64,000 nt of DNA from Natronogracilivirga saccharolytica (GTDB lineage Bacteria > Bacteroidota > Rhodothermia > Balneolales > Natronogracilivirgulaceae), in NCBI RefSeq assembly GCF_017921895.1, contig NZ_JAFIDN010000008.1, forward strand, positions 62,001 to 126,000. The letters run 5' to 3'. Below are positions 46,020 to 53,040 of this stretch, piece after piece. The notes under the pieces were generated by a model. That model was not told the origin of the DNA, ran no database searches, and worked only from the letters and a program-made list of their open reading frames with translations. Each line of letters starts with the position of its first letter. The first letter of the stretch is position 1. The translations under genes were made by a program, and so were the position numbers.

Positions 46020-47459
46020 TTATCTCTGTTCTATGAGCCGGAAATCACCGAATCCGGTTGTGGCTTCAAACACAAACTGTTTATCACCATAATGCCAGAC
46101 CTCCCGGGTTGCCTGGTTGGGTGGAAATGTTCGCTCTTTTCTATCGGGTTCGCCGTTGCGGATATACACCATGCCTTGATCTGACTCATATCCGGGTTTC
46201 TGAGGTGTAGTGAAATTGTCATAAGCGTAATCTATTCTGCGGTAATACTCAACCATCAGCTCATTGTATTCCCGGTCAGGACTGGGATCACGCTCCGCCC
46301 AAAATTCACGGAAACGCCGTTCCCGGTCTTCCCGGCTTCCTCTTCGCAGAGAGCGCATTTCACTGTCATCCGCAATGTATTCCATCATATTGATGGCAAC
46401 ATCAAGGTTTAGAAGACTTTTCGGCATATCAAGCCAGTAATTCTGATACGTTCGGCTTGCTATGGTATGTTCTTGTCCGTCAGCATCGGTTTTTTTCAGC
46501 CGGATCCGGTAGTGTGCATTCTGAAAAGTGCTGTTAGGGATTTTGAGTACATAAAATGATCCGATATCAGCGGTCTTTTCTGGTTTTTCAAGTCTGAAAT
46601 AGGGCCGGTCATCATTCATGTAAATTTCAGGAAGATATCCTTTGCGAATCTCTTCTTGATTGATCGAATACTCCATCATTTTTTCCCGGTCGGTCGTATC
46701 GCTCCCGCTGATTCTGACTCTTGTTATATCAAGTTCGTAACCGGCGTCATCCGTTGCTTCCGGAAACCAGATGCCAAGATTGTGATCTCTTCCGTAAAAC
46801 ACATTATTTCCCATATTGGCAAGGGGTGTATCAAACGGTGCTTCCAGAGAATTCTCATCATCCAGGAAATAGAAATATGCGATATGGCTGTCTGATGTAT
46901 CAGCGATTTTAAAACGGGACTCAAGACCGCGCCGGGTTCTTCCGCCGGCCGTTGTCGTTGTTTCGATGCGATAAGTCCCGGGTTCAAGGGATGTGGTGAT
47001 CATATTCTGCACGAACTCCAGAGGGGAACTGGCCTGTTCATAGGTTTCAGCAAAGACGGTTTCATTCCAGCGGACGGTTTTGACGGCATCACGGTCGGAT
47101 TGTGAATCACCGTCTGAGGCTCCTTTAAACACACGTACATTTACATCGGGCTCGGCATAGAAATTTCTCCGGCTTTCAGGATCGTCGCGGTCGCGATAGC
47201 GGCGAAAGGAAAGAAAGTTGTTCTGAATACGAAAAAGAGAAACCAGTGTGGATTCATGTGATGAGGTATCAGGGATTACCAGCTGTTCGGAAAACACCCG
47301 GGCGTCGCGGTCACGCATGCGAAGTGATTCGTATGTTATCCGCTGTGCATATAAGTCTGAAGCGCACAATAATAATATGACAAGGGTTACAGTAAATGCG
47401 GCAGTGTACTGCAGCGGGAGCAGGCGTTGAAGAAGAGACGTAATAAGGGTCAGGTGCAT
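46020..47459 (-). CDS. GWxTD-domain exported protein
   Basis: A 479-residue protein with an N-terminal signal (TAAFTVTLVILLLCASDLYAQ) and a long beta-rich domain (about 40-365). A C-terminal GWxTD-type module follows, with FREFWAERDPSPDREYNE, YYRRIDYAYDNF and the core GYESDQGMVYIRNGEPD. In this copy Trp of the motif is Tyr and Thr is Ser (GYESD). The family is common in Bacteroidota, Chlorobi and Acidobacteria; its role is unknown. I start at ATG 47459, preceded by CCGGAG at the right distance; an ATG at 47489 is also in frame. It lies between merC and pdxA on one strand. Confidence 0.82.
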   Translation of the reverse strand: MHLTLITSLLQRLLPLQYTAAFTVTLVILLLCASDLYAQRITYESLRMRDRDARVFSEQLVIPDTSSHESTLVSLFRIQNNFLSFRRYRDRDDPESRRNFYAEPDVNVRVFKGASDGDSQSDRDAVKTVRWNETVFAETYEQASSPLEFVQNMITTSLEPGTYRIETTTTAGGRTRRGLESRFKIADTSDSHIAYFYFLDDENSLEAPFDTPLANMGNNVFYGRDHNLGIWFPEATDDAGYELDITRVRISGSDTTDREKMMEYSINQEEIRKGYLPEIYMNDDRPYFRLEKPEKTADIGSFYVLKIPNSTFQNAHYRIRLKKTDADGQEHTIASRTYQNYWLDMPKSLLNLDVAINMMEYIADDSEMRSLRRGSREDRERRFREFWAERDPSPDREYNELMVEYYRRIDYAYDNFTTPQKPGYESDQGMVYIRNGEPDRKERTFPPNQATREVWHYGDKQFVFEATTGFGDFRLIEQR

Positions 47460-47582
47460 GATATCTCCGGATTGATGTTGACAATACATAACCTATAAGA
47501 TACGGCCGTAATTCCCAAAAATTATCCTTATTGACCGGCAATTGGCTGATATATCAAACACCCATGCAAATCAGCAGATTGC

Positions 47583-48059
47583 TCAGATCTGACCCGGAGG
47601 TGTTTCGGGTCTTGGCCTGGCTTCATCCTGATGATGATGCGGGTGCGTGCAGTAATGGGTGTGTCGGTTGTTGCGAAAGACGGTCCAGGCAAGCAGCAGT
47701 GCTCCGGCGAAAGTTACCGAAGTCCGCACCCAGGCCATGGCCGGAACAGAACCTCCGGAAATCTGGTCATGACTGACATGCAGGAAAAACTGGCTGAACA
47801 GAATCAGAACCAGACTCGTCACATAAAGCCCCAGCAACCGGTAATCTTTATGGCGCAGCCAGGTAGGTGCAAATCCGGCAAGGCTGATCGGGACAACGGA
47901 TATTACCAGGATTTGTTCAATTGTCTCTGAAAAAAAAGTGGATATCGCAGGCAGCAGCAGAAGAACCAGAGGTGTTGCCATGCAGTGTACAACGCACAAA
48001 GAAGACAGGATAATACTTAATCTGACAAACAGAGAACGTTTTTGAAATAGTTTTGTCAT
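47583..48059 (-). CDS. MerC-domain membrane protein with His-rich tail
   Basis: A 158-residue inner-membrane protein with four hydrophobic helices (about 11-38, 45-62, 72-92 and 108-128). The segment SLCVVHCMATPLVLLLLP carries the paired Cys of MerC-type metal transporters, and the cytoplasmic or periplasmic tail is rich in His (HTHYCTHPHHHQDE, about 133-146). MerC proteins carry mercuric or other divalent soft metals inward. Coupling to a Fur-family repressor (4-bp gap) suggests a zinc, iron or similar metal as the normal substrate rather than mercury resistance; no merA or merR is present. Confidence 0.8.
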   Translation of the reverse strand: MTKLFQKRSLFVRLSIILSSLCVVHCMATPLVLLLLPAISTFFSETIEQILVISVVPISLAGFAPTWLRHKDYRLLGLYVTSLVLILFSQFFLHVSHDQISGGSVPAMAWVRTSVTFAGALLLAWTVFRNNRHTHYCTHPHHHQDEARPRPETPPGQI

Positions 48060-48063
48060 ATGG

Positions 48064-48498
48064 TCAGTTGCATTCCGGACAGGTACCGTGAAGTCTGAAT
48101 TCCTGGGATTTGATTATAAATCCCCGGTCACTGGGAACTGCCGGTTTAAGGTATTCCGCGTCCATAGGAAGACAATATATTCGTTCACACTCATCACAGA
48201 TAAAGTGTGCGTGATCATCAGGCTGCATGGATGTTCCGCCGTCGTGCATTTGAAGTGCGTATAACCAGTTTCTGTCTTCAGTAGCTACTTTGTGCGCCAG
48301 TCCGCACGAAACGAAAGCGTTCAATGTTCTGTATAGTGTGACTTTATCCGGGCTGGCATCATCAAGACGCTCTGTAATATCATTGTGAGACAATGCAATG
48401 TCGGAGTTCATCAGGACCTCCAGCACCCGGATTCTGGTGGCTGTTGCTTTAAGTCCATGCTTCTGAAGTACTTCCCTTTGTTTTGCTTCTGTATTCAT
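48064..48498 (-). CDS. Fur-family metalloregulator (Fur/Zur type)
   Basis: A 144-residue repressor. The N-terminal winged helix contains KATATRIRVLEVLM, LSHNDITERL and DKVTLYRTLNAFVSCGLAHKV. The dimerisation domain has a His-rich metal site (DDHAHFIC) and two structural-zinc CxxC pairs, CDEC (about 100-103) and CPEC at the C-terminus. Fur, Zur and PerR cannot be separated safely from sequence; the link to a His-rich MerC-like transporter leans toward zinc. A perfect 7-1-7 palindrome overlaps its own promoter 20 bp upstream, so autoregulation with merC is likely. Confidence 0.9.
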   Translation of the reverse strand: MNTEAKQREVLQKHGLKATATRIRVLEVLMNSDIALSHNDITERLDDASPDKVTLYRTLNAFVSCGLAHKVATEDRNWLYALQMHDGGTSMQPDDHAHFICDECERIYCLPMDAEYLKPAVPSDRGFIIKSQEFRLHGTCPECN

Positions 48499-48503
48499 AA
48501 TTT

Positions 48504-48533
48504 AAAATATAACAAAAGTGCAACTCAGTTGCA
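48504..48533 (-). promoter_or_regulatory. fur-merC promoter with Fur-type 7-1-7 operator
   Basis: Read on the minus strand, TTGCAA and TATATT are spaced by exactly 17 nt. Across the -35 and spacer lies TGCAACT-C-AGTTGCA (48519-48533 on the plus strand), a perfect 15-bp palindrome with 7-1-7 geometry, the layout of Fur, Zur and PerR boxes. The start codon follows 20 bp later. Confidence 0.7.
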
Positions 48534-48540
48534 ATACCTT

Positions 48541-48877
48541 GACAAGGAAACATCAGTCCGGAATACCTCTCTGATCTGCAATAATAATACTTTTTATATC
48601 TTGTTTAAATCATTTGCCGGAAGTTTCAGCACCACTTATCTTAGATTCGATTGTTTGCAGGAAACGTTCAAGGCAAACAGGCTTATTCAACGGACCGGAT
48701 CTGGCGCAGGTACACACAAGCGCATGGTTAAATATGGTCATAGAATTTCACTTCGTGACCTTGGAAATTAAAAGATTAAACGCATGAAATACCCATGGTG
48801 GCTTACCGTCACACAGGAGCATGATTATAGCCAGCACGGGTACTGCATGTGACGTCAGAATCATAAAATATAAACGC
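48541..48877. other. Intergenic region between fur and the oxidoreductase gene
   Basis: A stretch of 337 bp without a recognisable gene. Its right two thirds consist of two tandem copies of the intergenic repeat (48693-48790 and 48784-48881). The left 150 bp, next to the fur promoter, show nothing notable. Confidence 0.6.
48693..48790 (+). repeat. Intergenic repeat, copy B1
   Basis: Aligns with 24678-24771 over its whole length at about 70% identity by eye. It contains a hairpin GGTCA/TGACC (48736-48760) at the place where copy A has ATGGTCA/TGACCAT. It ends CGCATGAAAT, the same 3' end as copy B2 directly downstream (94-bp period). Confidence 0.55.
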
Positions 48878-48881
48878 ATGA
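48784..48881 (+). repeat. Intergenic repeat, copy B2
   Basis: Second tandem unit. It shares GTCACACAGG and CATGAT with copy A, and TAAACGCATGAAA with B1. The arms CGTCACA (48807-48813) and TGTGACG (48848-48854) could form a 7-bp stem. Its final ATG (48878) is the start codon of the oxidoreductase gene. Confidence 0.5.
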
Positions 48882-49915
48882 AAATAGGAATTATCGGAGC
48901 CGGGATTTCCGGACTCACCGCTGGCAGGGAGTTGGTAAGAGCAGGGCACGATGTTGTAGTTTTTGAGAAAAGCAATGCTCCCGGAGGCAGAATTGCTACC
49001 CGCAGAAGCAATACCCCCACGGTCTATACTTTTGATCACGGGTCACCCTACCTCTCCGGTTCCAGCAGTGAATTTACAGTATTCATCAACGAGCTGAAAG
49101 AAAACGGCATTGTTCGTGAATGGACCGACTCGGTATCTTATTACAAGGATGGAAAAATTCTTCCTGAAATACCCGGACGCGACCGTGAGACGCTTTATAT
49201 AGCCCCTGAGGGTATGAACAGGATAGGCAAGTATATGGCCAGGTGGCTTGATTTCCATTTTTCCGAAAAAGTCGGCGGACTGACTCATATTGGCGGATCG
49301 CGCATCAAAAAAAGCCCCTGGATGATAAACTCCAGTACTATCAATGTGTTTGAAGCTGATGCTGTTATAATTGCAACTCCGGCAATACAGGCTTATGGCC
49401 TTGTTTCAACTGCGCAGGACGAGTTAGATCTGCGAAAAATGATTTCTGTACTCGATGAAATCCCATACAATTCCACTTATTCGTTTATGGCAGGGTATGG
49501 CAAGCGGGATCTTCCAGATTGGTCACTCGTCAGCTGCCAGCATCCGGTGATATCATGGTTGAGCAATGAAAGCCGGAAAAAAGTCAATATGGATGAGCTT
49601 GCAATTGTTGCTCACACTACACATGAATTCACCCGGGAGCATATTGAAGACGAGTCGCCTGAGGCGACCGACCGGGAAATAAAAAAAGGGCTGGGGGAAG
49701 TCCTCGGATCATGGGCATCGAGACCGGAATGGTCGCAGTCGCATTTATGGCGCTACAAGCGTCCGAGAAAGAGCCTGGGTATGCCATTTCTGGAGTCGGA
49801 AAACGATTTGGCTCCACTGGCTGTTATTGGAGATTACTTTCAGGGAACAACCCTTGAAGCCGCTTATCTGTCCGGTTTGCGACTCGGCAAGCACTGGGCA
49901 GAGAAACTTACCTGA
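48878..49915 (+). CDS. NAD(P)/FAD-dependent oxidoreductase (renalase/amine oxidase-like)
   Basis: A 345-residue flavoprotein. MKIGIIGAGISGLTAGREL (residues 1-19) is the dinucleotide-binding fold, followed by the acidic residue in VVVFEKSNAPGGRIATRR. The C-terminal FAD contact is LAVIGDYFQGTTLEAAYLSGLRLG. The size and motif layout match renalase-like bacterial proteins rather than large amine oxidases. The substrate is unknown. The start at 48878 matches the conserved N-terminus. The gene runs 14 bp into the first ABC exporter gene and may be cotranscribed with it. Confidence 0.85.
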   Translation: MKIGIIGAGISGLTAGRELVRAGHDVVVFEKSNAPGGRIATRRSNTPTVYTFDHGSPYLSGSSSEFTVFINELKENGIVREWTDSVSYYKDGKILPEIPGRDRETLYIAPEGMNRIGKYMARWLDFHFSEKVGGLTHIGGSRIKKSPWMINSSTINVFEADAVIIATPAIQAYGLVSTAQDELDLRKMISVLDEIPYNSTYSFMAGYGKRDLPDWSLVSCQHPVISWLSNESRKKVNMDELAIVAHTTHEFTREHIEDESPEATDREIKKGLGEVLGSWASRPEWSQSHLWRYKRPRKSLGMPFLESENDLAPLAVIGDYFQGTTLEAAYLSGLRLGKHWAEKLT

Positions 49916-49929
49916 AAACAGCCTGATTT

Positions 49930-51750
49930 GTGAAGGAACTTCGCAAGCTTAATCGCTTCTTTCTGAATTATAAGTGGACCCTGCTCCTGGGTACCATTCT
50001 GCTTGTTGCAGCCAATTTCTTTCTTATCTGGATACCCATTCTGATACGGCGGACCATGGATCAGATTGAGAAGGTTGCAGAGGAGATGGACGTGCCTTAT
50101 GAAAGTGCGGTCGCCACCCTGTTTTCGGACGAGGCCGGATGGTTTTTGCTGCAGAACACGGCCATGCTTGTCACAGCCGTTCTGATTTACGGATTTCTTC
50201 TGTTTGCGACCCGTCAGACGCTTATAGTTACATCCCGGAAAATTGAGTTCGATCTGCGAAACGAGATTTACCGGCATCTTCAGAAACTCCCGAAATCTTT
50301 TTTCGACACCAACAAGACGGGAGATATCTACACCCGGACAACGGAGGATGTTGTACGTGTCAGGGAGTATTTTGGCCCGGCATTCATGTACACGATCAAT
50401 ACCATGTCACGGGCCGGAATTATCATAACCATCATGATAATGGTTCATCCGGGCCTGACTTTCTGGGCTCTGCTGCCACTGCCGTTTCTGGCTGCAATGG
50501 CCTACTGGGTGAGCCGCTATATTAACCGCCGGTCCGCTGAAATTCAGCAGCAGTATGCCCTTATGGCAGGAAAAATTCAGGAAGTGTTTTCGAGCATCCG
50601 GATGATCAAGGCTTTCAACCGAGAAAACCATCAATCCGAACAGTTTCTCAGAGAAAGCAGTCGTTACCGGCGGAAAAAGCTTCGTCTGGATGTCGTTGAA
50701 GCTTTGTTTCATCCCATGCTGCTGTTTCTTATCGGTCTTTCAATTGTTCTGGTAGTCTGGCAGGGCGGGCTCATGGTGATGGCCGGAGCAGTGACTGTGG
50801 GAAATATCGCCGAATTTGTGATCTATGTCACTTATCTGACATGGCCGGTGGCATCGCTCGGATATACTCTGAATCTTCTGCAGCGCTCTGCCGCATCCAA
50901 TTCCAGAATACAAAAACTGCTGAGTATCCCGGCAGAAACAAGCGGACGCGAAATTACCGGTCACGAAGCGTCGGGCGCCGGCCAGGAACCTGCAGGATTC
51001 AATAAAGAGCTTGTTTTCGAAAATGTGACCTTTACGTATCCGGGAGCGGATGATCCCGCACTGAAAAATATCAGTTTCAAAGTAAAACCCGGCGAAAGAA
51101 TCGGTATAGTGGGCAGGACAGGATCCGGAAAAACGACTCTGGTGCAGCTAATTCCAAGAATGTATGACCCTGACAGCGGCCGGATAGTGATTGACGGCAC
51201 GGATATCCGTAAATGGGACCTGTCACATCTGCGTTCAATGATTGGTTTTGTACCTCAGGAAAATTTTCTATTTTCAGATACCATCCAGGAAAATATCGCC
51301 TTTGGCAAAGATGGTGCATCCGGGGAGGAAGTTCAGGATGCTGCAGAAAAAGCCGAAGTTCTTGAAAATATTTTGGAATTTGAAAAAAAATTCGACACTA
51401 TACTTGGAGAACGTGGTATCACGTTGTCCGGGGGACAAAAACAGCGTACCAGCATAGCTCGTGCTCTCATACGCAAACCCGGAATCCTTGTTTTGGACGA
51501 TTCACTAAGTGCTGTGGACACAAAAACAGAAGAATACATTATACAAAATCTGGAGACTGAGTCCCACCACATGACGATGTTTATCATTTGCCACAGGTTG
51601 TCTTCGCTCAGACATGTTGACAGAATTTTAGTATTGGATGATGGAAGGATTGTAGAAAACGGTGCTCATGAGGACTTGATGGCAAAGAACGGATATTTTG
51701 CAAACATGTACCGTAAACAACTGATTGAAAAAGAACTGGAACAAATATAA
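49930..51750 (+). CDS. ABC half-exporter with degenerate Walker B (MdlA-like subunit)
   Basis: A 606-residue type IV exporter half with six TM helices (about 15-300) and an ATPase domain. Walker A GRTGSGKTT (about 392) and signature LSGGQKQR (about 499) are canonical. Walker B reads ILVLDDSLSAVD (about 518), with Asp in place of the catalytic Glu; the switch is FIICHRLSS. This is the pattern of the non-catalytic-site subunit in heterodimeric exporters such as MdlA, BmrC and TM287. The start is GTG (49930), 14 bp after the oxidoreductase stop. The partner subunit is the gene at 53021-54841. The substrate (lipid, peptide or drug) is unknown. Confidence 0.9.
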   Translation: MKELRKLNRFFLNYKWTLLLGTILLVAANFFLIWIPILIRRTMDQIEKVAEEMDVPYESAVATLFSDEAGWFLLQNTAMLVTAVLIYGFLLFATRQTLIVTSRKIEFDLRNEIYRHLQKLPKSFFDTNKTGDIYTRTTEDVVRVREYFGPAFMYTINTMSRAGIIITIMIMVHPGLTFWALLPLPFLAAMAYWVSRYINRRSAEIQQQYALMAGKIQEVFSSIRMIKAFNRENHQSEQFLRESSRYRRKKLRLDVVEALFHPMLLFLIGLSIVLVVWQGGLMVMAGAVTVGNIAEFVIYVTYLTWPVASLGYTLNLLQRSAASNSRIQKLLSIPAETSGREITGHEASGAGQEPAGFNKELVFENVTFTYPGADDPALKNISFKVKPGERIGIVGRTGSGKTTLVQLIPRMYDPDSGRIVIDGTDIRKWDLSHLRSMIGFVPQENFLFSDTIQENIAFGKDGASGEEVQDAAEKAEVLENILEFEKKFDTILGERGITLSGGQKQRTSIARALIRKPGILVLDDSLSAVDTKTEEYIIQNLETESHHMTMFIICHRLSSLRHVDRILVLDDGRIVENGAHEDLMAKNGYFANMYRKQLIEKELEQI

Positions 51751-51813
51751 TTGCAAAGGGTTCTTGCGTTTGAAAGCGGAAGACCCGAAATCTAATATAA
51801 TGGAGAGGAAACC

Positions 51814-53040
51814 ATGATAGTAATTCCACTTGGTGTGTCATCTGCGACGCCTACAGCTGTCAGGCATCTGCCTTCAGTAGCGCTATGGAGAGAAGGCTCG
51901 GTCTTCTTGTTTGATTGTGGAGAAAATGCTCAGATGAGATTGCTGCAGGCAGGAATCAAACGTTCCAAAGTAGACACCATTTTTATTTCTCATCTCGACG
52001 GAGACCATATATTCGGCTTGTTCGGACTTTTGAGTACACTCCAGCTCCAGAGAAGAGACAAAACGCTGCACATTGTGGGTCCTCAGGGACTGAAGAAAAT
52101 GGTTGATACTGTTTTCAAGACAACGGAAGTCGAGCTTGAGTTTGACATAAAATACAAAGAGCTGAAAGACGGATTCGAGCATGAGGTCGTACTCGAGGAT
52201 GAAGAGTACTATGTCGAAGCGCGGCCGCTGAAACATACCAAACTCTGTATTGGCTACCGTTTCCAGGAAAAGGACAAACCGGGCAAGGTTGATGCAGAAA
52301 AAGCTGAAACAGCCGGTATTTCCGAGGATGCCCAGTTTAAGGCGCTGAAAAACGGAGAAGATGTCACACTTGAAGATGGCACCGTCGTTCACTCAGCTGA
52401 TATTGTAGGTGATCCCAGACCGGGGCAGAGCTTTGTTTATGTAACTGACACCGAGTTTTGTGAAAATGCCATCCGCCTGGCAGAGAACGCTACCATCCTG
52501 TACCACGAAGCCACCTTTGGCGAGCCGCTAAAGGAAAAAGCAGAAGATACAGGTCACTCCAGTGCCCAGGATGCCGCCATCGTTGCCAAAACTGCAAAAG
52601 TGGAACGACTGGTTATCGGTCACTTCTCGGCCAGGTACTCAAACCAGTTCCTTTTGCTTAAGGAAGCAAGGGGCGTATTTGAAAAAACATGGCTTGCTTA
52701 TGAGCTTCGTCCGATCTTTACAAATCCGGCACAGGAAAAGGATATCATCAGCCCGCGTGTTGAAATCATTGACCTGAAAGATAAACGTGCTCAGAAATCC
52801 AGAAAGACATTCAAACCCGAAGCAAAGCGGAAAGGCAGCTTTAAGAAAAGGAGATTCAAACGGAAACCGGCGAACGCGCGTTACTACAAAAGCGATTCGG
52901 ATCAGTCCAGACGCGGACGTTATAAAAAACCTTACAAGCAGCGTCCCGAAGAAGACCAGTCCAAATCAAGTCCGCACCGCCCGGGCAAGCCTTTACCCAT
53001 AACACCTCGAACTCCGTTTGATGACTTCGACCGCTTCTGA
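51814..53040 (+). CDS. rnz: Ribonuclease Z with altered metal motif and basic tail
   Basis: A metallo-beta-lactamase-fold nuclease of 408 residues; bacterial RNase Z (tRNA 3'-end processing) is normally near 307. The family motif HxHxDH appears as HLDGDH at residues 60-65, so the second His is Asp62. The other metal ligands look intact: His in RPLKHTKL, Asp in YVTDTEF and His in VIGHFSARYSN; GHSSAQDAA is also present. Residues about 325-408 form an extra Lys/Arg-rich, probably disordered tail, which may bind RNA. A GGAGAGG precedes the ATG. The gene lies between two exporter genes and overlaps the second by 20 bp. Confidence 0.88.
   Translation: MIVIPLGVSSATPTAVRHLPSVALWREGSVFLFDCGENAQMRLLQAGIKRSKVDTIFISHLDGDHIFGLFGLLSTLQLQRRDKTLHIVGPQGLKKMVDTVFKTTEVELEFDIKYKELKDGFEHEVVLEDEEYYVEARPLKHTKLCIGYRFQEKDKPGKVDAEKAETAGISEDAQFKALKNGEDVTLEDGTVVHSADIVGDPRPGQSFVYVTDTEFCENAIRLAENATILYHEATFGEPLKEKAEDTGHSSAQDAAIVAKTAKVERLVIGHFSARYSNQFLLLKEARGVFEKTWLAYELRPIFTNPAQEKDIISPRVEIIDLKDKRAQKSRKTFKPEAKRKGSFKKRRFKRKPANARYYKSDSDQSRRGRYKKPYKQRPEEDQSKSSPHRPGKPLPITPRTPFDDFDRF

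Noticed and set aside
47583-48498. Mercury resistance island
   Set aside because: Only a MerC-like protein is present; the regulator is Fur-family, not MerR, and there is no mercuric reductase or mobile element.
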